Assembly (NCBI GenBank): GCA_013151365.1
Contig: JAADIK010000021.1
Coordinates: 1 to 38,956, forward strand
Source of the DNA: Deltaproteobacteria bacterium
Lineage (GTDB): Bacteria; Desulfobacterota; Desulfobulbia; Desulfobulbales; Desulfobulbaceae
Reading direction: 5' to 3'
Length of the DNA stretch: 38,956 nucleotides
The position numbers and the translations under genes were made by a program. The notes under the pieces are model-generated. The model was not told the origin of the DNA, searched no databases, and worked only from the letters and a program-made list of their open reading frames with translations. Below, piece by piece: positions 8,971-16,781 of the stretch (its first letter is position 1; every line of letters starts with the position of its first letter).

Positions 8971-9645
8971 GTGGAGCGGGAAAATTCGGCAGCGGCAGAG
9001 CTTCTCGACCGGGGGTTGGAGCAGCTCGGCATCGGGCTTGACGACCACGCCCGCCGCCGCCTGTTACTTTACTGCGAAGAGCTGCGGAAGTGGAACCGGA
9101 AAATCAATCTCATTGCCCGGAATACATCGCTGCCGGATATTATTGAAAAGCACTTCCTTGATTCCCTGACCCTGTTGCCGGTGCTTGGCGAGGTGGCCCC
9201 CGGCTCCGGCCCGCTTCTCGATGTCGGCAGCGGCGCCGGTTTCCCCGGCCTGGTGGTTAAAATCGCCGGTCCTGCCCGGCGGGTCCTGCTGCTGGAGCCG
9301 CGTCAGCGGCGCAGTGTCTTTCTCCGCCACATCATCCGCACCCTGTCCCTGGAAGGAATCGAGGTCTCGACCGCCCGGGTCGAAGACGACGATACCCGGC
9401 ATGGTTGCGAGTATTTTTCAGTCATAACCGGCCGCGCGGTTGCCGATGTGGCCGGGTTCCTGGAAATGGTCGCTCCCCGTGTCGGCCCGGCAACCATTGT
9501 CGCCTGCATGCAGGGGCCGACCGGAAAACAGGGCTGGCGGCAGGGCTCACTGGCCGGCGGCCTGCGTTGTCTCGGCTGGCGTGAGATCGTTCTGCCCTTT
9601 TCCGGGTCCCGGCGGTTTATCCTGCTTTTTCAAGCAATCCACTGA
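8971..9645 (+). CDS. rsmG: 16S rRNA (guanine-527-N7)-methyltransferase RsmG
   Basis: 224 aa, slightly longer than E. coli RsmG (207 aa). It methylates N7 of G527 in 16S rRNA using S-adenosylmethionine. The SAM-binding loop LLDVGSGAGFPGLV lies at about residues 80-93, preceded by the family motif KWNRKINLIARNT and by KHFLDSLTLLP. The start is GTG at 8971, with GGGGTGAG, which overlaps the hisD stop, as ribosome-binding site. It is away from its common partners gidA/parAB. It converges with the PEPCK-like gene across 46 bp with no evident terminator. Confidence 0.95.
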   Translation: MERENSAAAELLDRGLEQLGIGLDDHARRRLLLYCEELRKWNRKINLIARNTSLPDIIEKHFLDSLTLLPVLGEVAPGSGPLLDVGSGAGFPGLVVKIAGPARRVLLLEPRQRRSVFLRHIIRTLSLEGIEVSTARVEDDDTRHGCEYFSVITGRAVADVAGFLEMVAPRVGPATIVACMQGPTGKQGWRQGSLAGGLRCLGWREIVLPFSGSRRFILLFQAIH

Positions 9646-9691
9646 CATACCATATCCCGTAAGGGGCACCGGCAAGAAGAGCGGGGCAACT

Positions 9692-11431
9692 TTACGTATG
9701 CTGAATGCGACTGGTCCGGTGTTCATGCAGCCGGGCGAGATCGGCTTCGGTCCAGGAAAAGTCGCCGGCAATGGGATCGCGCTGCAGGAATTCGTCCAGG
9801 GCGATCCGTACCCGGAGAAGAGGATCGACGAAATCGGCGTGGATTTCCTGCTGCTTCCGGGTGGCGGTGAGAAAATCGATCCGCGACTGCATCCGGCTGA
9901 CAAAGCGGTCCACGTAGGCGGGGTCGGAAATCTTCGGCACGAAGCGGCGGTCGTAGCCGCCGCCGAAAGAGCCCTTGCGGGGCAGGGAAACCATCTTGCC
10001 GGGGATGATCCGCCAGGGAGTGAACTCGAGTTCGCCGCCGGTCAGGGTCGGCAGGATCCGGTCCCGGCTCAAGGGCAGGGAGATATCCTCGCCCAGGAAG
10101 TCGCCGGTGTTCAGGATCACGGTCTGCGGCTGAAACAGTTCCAGGAAGAGCTGGAACATGCGGCATTCGGTATTCAACCGCCAGGCCCGGAAAGGCTGGG
10201 CAAACGGCTCGATCACCAGTTTGAACTGATCGGCCAGGTTTTTCAGACTTTCGGCCAGGGAGCGCTTGGTCATCAGGCTGGCGCCGAAGGCGACGAACAG
10301 GGCCGGGTCGTTGATCAGCGAGATCGGCGGCAGGGTATCGTCCTTCATGACCAGGCTGACGATGTCCACCTTGTCATAGCCGTTCACCGAGTTGGCCGGC
10401 CGTTCCTGGATCACCCGGCCGTTGGCCACCAGCCGGTCGCCGGGCACTACGTCGAGGCCGCGGCCGGTTTCCACCAGGCCCATGTTGTAGAAGACCAGGC
10501 CCCGCTCCGTGGTCTCATCGCCCAGCTCGTCGCCGTCGGTCTTGTTGAAGAAGGTGGGTTCGAGAACGATCACCCGGCCGGTGACCATACTGATCACGAA
10601 GGCGTCGTCATGGGCGATGGATTCGGCGTGCCGGGACAGCGAACTTTTGCCGCTGCCGGACAGGGCGATGATGATCACCGTCTTGCCGTTGATCACGCAG
10701 ATCGCGCCGTGGATGGGGAGGAAGCGGCGGAGCTCGGTGCCGGGCACCCGTTCGTGAATGGCGGCGTGCCAGATCAGGGTCAGAAAGCCCTTTTTGATTT
10801 CGCCGAAATAGGGCAGGCCGAGCACGAAGATGGTCTTGTCCTCCCGGTCGATGATCACCAGGCCGTGGGGATAGTCGGGATGGCGCCAGTCGGGATCGTA
10901 GACCATCAGCAGGTCGGGGCAACCCAGGGGTTCGCTTTCCCGGTAAAATGTCTCGTGGGCCGGTGAAACGAGGGCCTGGAAGTTGAGGAGGAAGGAGAGG
11001 GCGGCCAGCGGGTAATTCCGGTTGCCGACGAAATGCAGACCCACGCAGAATTCGGGATCGAGGCCCGAATAGGCCCGGCAGGAAAACGAACCTCCGGCCT
11101 GCAGGCCGAGGGCCGCTTCCCGGGCCAGGCCGGCCAGGCGTTTTTGCTCTTCGGCATCCGCCTCATGCCAGAAATGCCGCGCCTTGGTGGTCCGGCCCAC
11201 CGGATTGCCGTGGTTCCAGAGCAGTTGTTTGGCGCCCGGTTGCAGGCCGAAGGCGGCAGGATTTTTCACCGGCCGCCAGAGCTGCGTGACGTTGGGCTGG
11301 GTCAGGGCCAGGTCGTACAGGTGCCGGGGTTCATTGATCGTCTCGTTGTTCGCGGCAAGCGTGAGCTTGGCCGCCAGACGCAGCGGTCCGGCGAAATCGA
11401 GTTCCTCTTGCTCAAAACCGATGGTGGACAT
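9692..11431 (-). CDS. Divergent ATP-dependent PEP carboxykinase homologue
   Basis: 579 aa. By eye it follows ATP-PEPCK order: GRTTK (substrate-Arg region, compare GRSPK), PYFGEIKKG near 212 (compare YxGEMKKG, metal-binding Lys), LPIHGA (metal-binding His), P-loop ALSGSGKSSLS near 254-263, AHDDAF near 273 (compare GDDEH) and EPTFFNKT (compare EGGCYAKT). Metal and nucleotide ligands thus seem kept. The ENTRxxYP box with the catalytic arginine (Arg333 in E. coli) reads ANSVNGYD, with Val in its place, and the kinase-2 loop has lost Glu-His. It may be a changed enzyme, a regulator or an inactive paralogue rather than a normal PEPCK. The start has AAGAGGT about 7 bp upstream. Monocistronic, convergent with rsmG. 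Confidence 0.7.
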   Translation of the reverse strand: MSTIGFEQEELDFAGPLRLAAKLTLAANNETINEPRHLYDLALTQPNVTQLWRPVKNPAAFGLQPGAKQLLWNHGNPVGRTTKARHFWHEADAEEQKRLAGLAREAALGLQAGGSFSCRAYSGLDPEFCVGLHFVGNRNYPLAALSFLLNFQALVSPAHETFYRESEPLGCPDLLMVYDPDWRHPDYPHGLVIIDREDKTIFVLGLPYFGEIKKGFLTLIWHAAIHERVPGTELRRFLPIHGAICVINGKTVIIIALSGSGKSSLSRHAESIAHDDAFVISMVTGRVIVLEPTFFNKTDGDELGDETTERGLVFYNMGLVETGRGLDVVPGDRLVANGRVIQERPANSVNGYDKVDIVSLVMKDDTLPPISLINDPALFVAFGASLMTKRSLAESLKNLADQFKLVIEPFAQPFRAWRLNTECRMFQLFLELFQPQTVILNTGDFLGEDISLPLSRDRILPTLTGGELEFTPWRIIPGKMVSLPRKGSFGGGYDRRFVPKISDPAYVDRFVSRMQSRIDFLTATRKQQEIHADFVDPLLRVRIALDEFLQRDPIAGDFSWTEADLARLHEHRTSRIQHT

Positions 11432-11497
11432 GTCGCTACCTCTTGCTTGACGGTGCGGGAAAACTCCACCGCTCCCGTGATGACTTTATGTAACTAT

Positions 11498-11624
11498 CCT
11501 GAATCCGTTCTCGGGTGCCCCGCAGGGCGGCGCGGTGAAGACCATAAAATGATTTTATTCAGCAATAATGTAATAAATTTCACATATTGCATGGAGCGTC
11601 ACCTCAAGCCGTCACGGATTCAGG
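11498..11624 (-). mobile_element. MITE-like element, copy 1 (ACTAT duplication)
   Basis: 127 bp with perfect 11-bp terminal inverted repeats CCTGAATCCGT (11498-11508) / ACGGATTCAGG (11614-11624), flanked on both sides by ACTAT (11493-11497 and 11625-11629), a 5-bp target-site duplication. Relative to the full form at 36002 it is inverted and lacks most of the right half. It has no ORF, so any movement would need a transposase supplied elsewhere. It lies between the starts and ends of neighbouring minus-strand genes. Confidence 0.85.
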
Positions 11625-11674
11625 ACTATGATACCCCTTTTTCCCGGACCGGGGGAGGGGCTATGGTCGCTTCT

Positions 11675-13972
11675 TCAATCCTTGGCCCGTTTCGGGATTT
11701 TATGGAAAATTCGACTCAGCTCAACGATATTATAGGGCTTGACGGCCACGGCGGTGAAACCGTATTCCTTGAAATTGGCCATGATCGGGCTGCTGGAATA
11801 GCCGCTCGAGACAATGGCTTTAACATCGGGGTCGATTTCCCGCAGTTTTTTGATGGTTTCCTCTCCGCCCATGCCGCCGGGGATGGTCAGGTCAAGGATG
11901 ACGTAGCCAAAGGGGCGGCGGTCTTTCATCGCTTGCCGGTAGAGCCGGACCGCCTCCTGCCCGTCCGGGGCGAAAGCGACCTCGTAACCGAGTTCGGTCA
12001 GCATCATGCCGGCGACCTCGCGCACATCCTGGTCGTCATCCATGATCAGGACGCTGCCGCTTCCCTGCTGAATGTCCTCCTGCTCATGGTCTTCGGAAGC
12101 TGTCTGCTCGGCCGAGGCCGGCAGATACATGACAAAGGTCGTCCCGGCATTTTCCCTGGAAAATACCTCGATAGCGCCGCCATGGCGGTTGACTATGGAA
12201 TAAACGGTTGCCAGTCCCAGGCCGCTGCCGGCCTCCTTGGTGGTAAAGTAGGGGTCGAAAATCAGGGGCAGGTGTTTCTCGGCAATGCCGACGCCCTGGT
12301 CCCGGATGGCTACCTTCACATAGTCGCCCGGGGGCAGGGGAACGGTATTGTGCGGCCGGAGCGTACAGTTTTCCGCGGCGATGGTGATGGTCCCGCCCTT
12401 GGGCATGGCCTGGTCGGCATTGATGATCAGGTTGTTGATCGCCTGGCTGATCTGGCCGCCGTCCGCCTCGACGGAGCGGAGATCCGGCTTGATCTCGAAC
12501 TGGTATTTGGTGTTGGAGCCGCGCAGGGCAAAGGTAACGGACTCCCTGAGCAGTTCTTCGATCGAAATGATTTTTTTGACGGGCGCCCCGCCCTTGGCAA
12601 AGGTGAGAAGCTGCTGGGTCAGCCCCTTGGCTTTCATGACGGCTGTTTCCGCCTTGACCAGCCGTTCATCAACGGTCGAGCCCGGGCCCGCGGTTATCCT
12701 GGCCAGTGAAATGTTGCCGAGGATGGCGGCCAGCAGGTTGTTGAAATCATGGGCGATTCCGCCGGCCAGCAGACCGATCGACTTCAGCTTGTCCAGCTTG
12801 GTTATCTCGGACTCCATTTTTCTTTTTTCCGAGATGTCCCTGAAGACCAGGACAACTCCGAGGATTTTGCTTTTACTGCTGAAAATCGGCGCCGCGCTGT
12901 CGGCAATAAAGCGTTCCCAGCCGTCCCTGGCGATCAGGACGGTGCCGGGGGTGACGTCAACGGTCTGACCGCTTGCGATAACCCCGCTTACCGGATTTTC
13001 CAGCCGTTTCCTGGTCGCATAATCCACAATGTGAAAAACCTCTTCCAGGGGCCGGCCGACCGCCTCCTCATAACTCCAGCCGGTGAGGTCTTCCGCCACC
13101 CGGTTCAGCAGTTGGATATCGCCATTGAGGTCGGTCGTGATAACGCCGTCGCCGATGCTCTGCAGGGTGATGGCCAGGCGTTCTTTTTCCATGGCCAGCG
13201 AGTCCTCGGCGATCTTGCGGAGGGTAATATTCTGAAAGCTCTCGACGATGCCGATCAGTTCGTTCTCGGCATTGCGGAAGGGCTTGGCCGTAATGATAAA
13301 ATAGCTCTTTTGGCCTGATTCGTTGATTTTCAAACAGTCGGCGACAACCAGGTCTTTGCCGGCGACGATTTGTCTTATCGGACAGCTTTCGGTATGGCAT
13401 GCGGAACCCGGCCGGGAATCATAGCACAACATCTTGCCCCCGCCGTCGCCCGGCCCTTCGAACAGGGAATAGTAGGCATCGTTGGCCTTGATGATTTCGT
13501 AGTTGACATTGGTGATGCAGATGGGAATGGAGCTGTTGAATATATTTTCAATGATTGCCTTGGACTGCCGCAGCTCTTCCTCGGTCTGGATCCGCTCCTT
13601 GATTTTTTCTTCAAGATCCCGTGTCGTTTCACGCAGGTTTTCGTTGACGTTGGCGATTAAGGTCCGGTTCCGGTCGAGCTGATCAATGGTTTCCCGGCTG
13701 AGGCGGATAATGAGCAGGACAAACAGAGAACCGCACAGGAAAACCAGGGTGGTAATGAGTTCGAGAAAATAATCGATTCCGGTCAGCTTGATGACAATGA
13801 AGGCGCAGTAACCTAAGAGGAAAAACCACATGAAACGGGTGACAAGAGACCATTTGCCGCGGAATTCCGGGGCAACGGTTTTATTTATTTTCAGGCTGGT
13901 CCTGATGGCGATGGCCATGATCAACGCCCCGACACAGACCAGGAATATGGAGAGATAGTGAAAGGTGATCAT
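11675..13972 (-). CDS. Membrane hybrid histidine kinase (PAS-PAS-HisKA-HATPase-REC)
   Basis: 765 aa. Three membrane segments at about 5-24, 46-63 and 69-90 with almost no periplasmic loop, then a coiled coil (about 92-135), PAS1 (about 138-250), PAS2 (about 265-385), a HisKA dimerisation domain with phospho-acceptor His in GGIAHDFNNLL (about 406), HATPase with DQGVGIAEKHLPLIFDPYF and GSGLGLATVYSIV, and a C-terminal receiver whose Asp is in VILDLTIPG (about 692). PAS1 carries CYD...ACHTESCPI, a cysteine cluster seen also in the kinase at 24720. Without an extracytoplasmic domain, the signal is probably sensed in the membrane or cytoplasm. No cognate DNA-binding regulator is adjacent. The start lacks a good ribosome-binding site and is 26 bp from MITE copy 2, which may affect its expression. 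Confidence 0.9.
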   Translation of the reverse strand: MITFHYLSIFLVCVGALIMAIAIRTSLKINKTVAPEFRGKWSLVTRFMWFFLLGYCAFIVIKLTGIDYFLELITTLVFLCGSLFVLLIIRLSRETIDQLDRNRTLIANVNENLRETTRDLEEKIKERIQTEEELRQSKAIIENIFNSSIPICITNVNYEIIKANDAYYSLFEGPGDGGGKMLCYDSRPGSACHTESCPIRQIVAGKDLVVADCLKINESGQKSYFIITAKPFRNAENELIGIVESFQNITLRKIAEDSLAMEKERLAITLQSIGDGVITTDLNGDIQLLNRVAEDLTGWSYEEAVGRPLEEVFHIVDYATRKRLENPVSGVIASGQTVDVTPGTVLIARDGWERFIADSAAPIFSSKSKILGVVLVFRDISEKRKMESEITKLDKLKSIGLLAGGIAHDFNNLLAAILGNISLARITAGPGSTVDERLVKAETAVMKAKGLTQQLLTFAKGGAPVKKIISIEELLRESVTFALRGSNTKYQFEIKPDLRSVEADGGQISQAINNLIINADQAMPKGGTITIAAENCTLRPHNTVPLPPGDYVKVAIRDQGVGIAEKHLPLIFDPYFTTKEAGSGLGLATVYSIVNRHGGAIEVFSRENAGTTFVMYLPASAEQTASEDHEQEDIQQGSGSVLIMDDDQDVREVAGMMLTELGYEVAFAPDGQEAVRLYRQAMKDRRPFGYVILDLTIPGGMGGEETIKKLREIDPDVKAIVSSGYSSSPIMANFKEYGFTAVAVKPYNIVELSRIFHKIPKRAKD

Positions 13973-13997
13973 AAAAAGATTTTACGGTTAACTTTTG

Positions 13998-14152
13998 CCT
14001 GAAGCCGTGAGCGTTCGACAACGGTGCGGCTGCGCCGTTGCCGGGTGTTCCGCATGGCGGCACGATGAAGACCGGAAAATACGTTTATTCGGCGATAATG
14101 CGATAGATTCAATAAGTCGATGGAGTATCCCTCAAGCCGTTACTGATTCAGG
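13998..14152 (-). mobile_element. MITE-like element, copy 2 (TTTTG duplication)
   Basis: 155 bp bounded by CCTGAAGCCGT (13998-14008) and ACTGATTCAGG (14142-14152), flanked by TTTTG on both sides (13993-13997 and 14153-14157). Its reverse complement follows the full-length form at 36002 (GAATAAACG, ATTTTCCGGTCT, GCCGCC, AACGGCGCA, TCGAACGCTCACGG) with internal deletion. It is just upstream of the histidine kinase start. Confidence 0.8.
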
Positions 14153-14157
14153 TTTTG

Positions 14158-14558
14158 GTTGTTCCGGTCTGCTCATTGCGGCTGAACGTTTTTTCAACCC
14201 GCGGCAGAGGTTAATGATAAAAAAGATTAATGTCGGATTCTTAGCTGTAATTTCATAAATTGTCAAAGCAATATTCAGCAGAGGGCGCAATGGCAGGTCC
14301 GACTTTGTGGTGTTCGGGAGATCAGGATCGGCAGCCGCATCTTGATCTTGTTTTCGATTATTCAGCCTGTTACGGGTTACGGGAAAATGCCTCCGGTCCG
14401 GCGATACATGGAAAAGACAACTATTACTGGTCAAAACCTTTATGATTTGATAGATTGATCCATTTTCGGTATTGCTATTGCAAATATTATAAAAGATTTC
14501 AGTAACTGTCCGGTTTCCGACTCCTGCCTCGATAGTTACAATTTCACGGGAATTGCTC
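14158..14558. other. Intergenic stretch before leuB, no gene seen
   Basis: About 400 bp. A weak 51-61-codon ORF (14260-14445) has no ribosome-binding site and no recognisable product. No leucine-rich leader peptide or T-box-like fold is evident. The AT-rich TATTATAAAAG near 14485 could be part of the leuB promoter, but I cannot pair it with a convincing -35. Confidence 0.4.
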
Positions 14559-15635
14559 ATGACGAAAAAAATAGCGCTTTTACCGGGTGACGGGATCGGC
14601 CCCGAGGTGATGGCCGAAGCCGTCAAGGTGCTGGATGCGGTCCAGGAAAAATTCGGCTTTGTTCTCGAATACGTGCAGGCGGATGTCGGCGGCATTGCCA
14701 TCGATAACCACGGTCACGCCCTGCCCGAATCGACGTTGCAGGTCTGCGAGGCAAGCGACGCCATTCTCTTCGGTTCGGTCGGCGGTCCCAAGTGGGAGGG
14801 GTTGCCGCCCGACCAACAGCCGGAAAGGGCCGCGCTCCTGCCGCTGAGAAAACATTTCGACCTCTTCTGCAACCTGCGTCCCGCCCGGGTATTCAAATCA
14901 CTGGTTTCCTCCTGTCCGCTACGGGCCGATATTGCCGGCAACGGTTTTGATATCCTGGTGATTCGCGAGCTGACCTCGGGCATTTATTTCGGTCGGCCCA
15001 AGGGCCGGGAAGGCAGCGGTCCTGATGAGCGGGCCTGGGATACCATGGTCTACAAACGTTCGGAAATCGAGCGCATCGCCCGGATCGCCTTTGAGACGGC
15101 CAGGCTACGCCGCCGGAAGGTGACTTCGGTGGACAAGGCCAACGTTCTGACCTCCATGGTGCTGTGGCGGGAAGTGGTCAATGATGTTGCCGCCGATTAT
15201 CCGGATGTGGAGCTGAACCACATCTATGTGGACAACGCCACCATGCAGCTGGTGCGCGATCCGCACCAGTTCGACGTCCTGCTCTGCGGCAACATGTTCG
15301 GCGATATTGTTTCCGACGAAGCGGCCATGCTGACCGGCTCCATGGGCATGCTGGCCTCGGCCAGTCTCAACGCCGATAATTTCGGGCTTTTTGAGCCGGC
15401 CGGCGGCTCGGCCCCGGACATCGCCGGCCAGGGGATCGCCAATCCCATTGCCCAGATTCTGTCCGCCGCCATGATGCTGCGTTACGGTCTGGGGCTTCCT
15501 GAGGCCTCGGCGGCCATTGAAAATGCGGTGGCGGCCGCGCTTGATAACAATATCCTGACCGCCGATATCGCCGGGGACCGGGGCCGGGCCGTGGGCACCG
15601 CGGCAATGGGCGACGCCATCGTCAAGGCCATTTAG
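14559..15635 (+). CDS. leuB: 3-isopropylmalate dehydrogenase
   Basis: 358 aa, full length. It oxidises and decarboxylates (2R,3S)-3-isopropylmalate with NAD+ in leucine synthesis. Signatures: PGDGIGPEVMAEA at the N-terminus, LRPARVF, the catalytic VIRELTSGIYFG, the Lys/Asp-rich VTSVDKANVL, and NMFGDIVSDEAAMLTGSMGMLASASL with metal-binding aspartates, ending GTAAMGDAIV. I take ATG 14559; a TTG two codons earlier is less likely. Its stop codon shares its last base with the right copy of the long inverted repeat. leuC/leuD are not in the window. leuB beside asd is common in proteobacteria; here the repeat and a prs-like gene lie between them. Confidence 0.96.
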   Translation: MTKKIALLPGDGIGPEVMAEAVKVLDAVQEKFGFVLEYVQADVGGIAIDNHGHALPESTLQVCEASDAILFGSVGGPKWEGLPPDQQPERAALLPLRKHFDLFCNLRPARVFKSLVSSCPLRADIAGNGFDILVIRELTSGIYFGRPKGREGSGPDERAWDTMVYKRSEIERIARIAFETARLRRRKVTSVDKANVLTSMVLWREVVNDVAADYPDVELNHIYVDNATMQLVRDPHQFDVLLCGNMFGDIVSDEAAMLTGSMGMLASASLNADNFGLFEPAGGSAPDIAGQGIANPIAQILSAAMMLRYGLGLPEASAAIENAVAAALDNNILTADIAGDRGRAVGTAAMGDAIVKAI

Positions 15636-15788
15636 TGCCTTACTCCTGATTTTTTGTCATAAAAAAACAAAAAAAATGATCATGTTTTATTTATGTAAAC
15701 CAGTAGGTTGTTTAGGCTATAGGCTATTAGCCCGACCCTAACAGCCTAACAGCCTAACAGCCTAACAGCCTACAGCCTACAGCCTAAT
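15635..15788 (-). repeat. Long inverted repeat, right copy (pairs with 7496-7643)
   Basis: Reverse complement of the left copy. It starts at the last base of the leuB stop (GTGCCTTACTCCTGA), passes through the conserved TGATCATGTTTTATTTATGT, and ends in tandem units 15737-15788: four CCTAACAG 8-mers, then CCTACAG 7-mers. The tandem part differs in unit number from the left copy, as expected of slippage. The ribosome-binding-site-like AGGAG here points back into leuB antisense and so serves no gene. Confidence 0.85.
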
Positions 15789-15829
15789 ACATCGCCCGCA
15801 TTAGAACTTTGTCAAGCACCAACGGACGG

Positions 15830-16777
15830 ATGAAGATGACGGAACAAAAAAACATCCTGCTGTTTGCCAACCAGGCGTCGCAGGAGCTGGCCGGCCGGGT
15901 GGCGGTCGAGCTGGCGATTCCCCTGACGCAGATGGTCATGAAACGGTTTGCCGATGGTGAAGTGTACCATGCCTTCCCCTGCGATATTTCCGGCCGGGAT
16001 ATCATCATCATCGCGGCGACCCCCGATGACGCCGCTCATCAGGAACTCGTTGATCTGATCTCCGGCTGCCGTTACTGGAACAGCGGCTCCGTCAACGTGG
16101 TGATCCCCTATCTCGGTTATTCGACCATGGAGCGGGCCCGGCCGGAATCCGGCGAGATTCCCAAGGGCATTACCCGCACCCGGCAGATTTTTCGCAGCCG
16201 TCCCGACTATGTGGCCTTTGTCGATCTGCATTCCGAGGCGGTGTCGCACGCCCATGCCGGCGAAATTCGCACCCGGCATGTGTGGACCGAGAGCCTGGCG
16301 GCCCGGAAGATTAAAAAAATGGGCCTGAGCGACTACGTGCTGGTGTCGCCTGATTACGGGTTCAGCAAACGGGTGGCCCGGCTGGCCGGCCTGCTCGACT
16401 GTCCTCATACGGCCGCCAACAAGGACCGCTACGATGTGGACCGGACCATTGTCGGCCAGATGTCCAGCGCGGTACGGGGCAAAACGGCCATTATCTGCGA
16501 CGACATGATTCGCACGGGCGGTTCCATGCTGCAGACCGTTGATCGCTGCTACGAGGCGGGCGCGGTCGAGGTCATGATCCTGGCAACCCACCTGGTGCTG
16601 GCCGGTGACGCCCGCGTCCGGTTCCGGGCTCGGGGGATCGACCGGATTATCGGCACCGACACCTTCCCGGGCCGGCACAGTGACGATCTACTCGATATTT
16701 TTTCCGTGGCGCCGTTGATTGCCCGGGAACTGATTCATTATCTTCGAATTGAAAATTTTTTTGAGGCGGCGGAGTAA
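15830..16777 (+). CDS. Divergent ribose-phosphate pyrophosphokinase (PRPP synthetase)
   Basis: About 315 aa; ATG at 15830 or 15836 (GGACGG upstream suits the second). It should make PRPP from ribose-5-phosphate and ATP. The PRPP-binding loop IICDDMIRTGGSML (compare VDDMIDTGGT), the divalent-metal DLHSEA and the VSPDYGFSKR segment are typical. The flexible loop that is RYARQDR-like in classical bacterial Prs reads GYSTMERARPESG here, so it belongs to a divergent Prs subfamily and may be a paralogue rather than the housekeeping enzyme. It is 4 bp from asd and almost surely cotranscribed; its upstream region is mostly the long inverted repeat. Confidence 0.8.
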   Translation: MKMTEQKNILLFANQASQELAGRVAVELAIPLTQMVMKRFADGEVYHAFPCDISGRDIIIIAATPDDAAHQELVDLISGCRYWNSGSVNVVIPYLGYSTMERARPESGEIPKGITRTRQIFRSRPDYVAFVDLHSEAVSHAHAGEIRTRHVWTESLAARKIKKMGLSDYVLVSPDYGFSKRVARLAGLLDCPHTAANKDRYDVDRTIVGQMSSAVRGKTAIICDDMIRTGGSMLQTVDRCYEAGAVEVMILATHLVLAGDARVRFRARGIDRIIGTDTFPGRHSDDLLDIFSVAPLIARELIHYLRIENFFEAAE

Positions 16778-16781
16778 CAGT

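Noticed and set aside
9440..10966. 508-codon plus-strand ORF
   Set aside because: Overlaps rsmG and is antisense to the PEPCK homologue, whose strand carries the recognisable motifs.
11033..12709. 558-codon plus-strand ORF
   Set aside because: Runs antisense through two clear genes and straight through a MITE-like element; no motif.
14260..14445. Small ORF (51-61 codons) before leuB as a leader peptide
   Set aside because: No ribosome-binding site, no run of leucine codons, no terminator-like fold between it and leuB.
7496..15788. Composite transposon
   Set aside because: The enclosed genes are housekeeping (hisD, rsmG, leuB), no transposase is present, and no outer target duplication was found.
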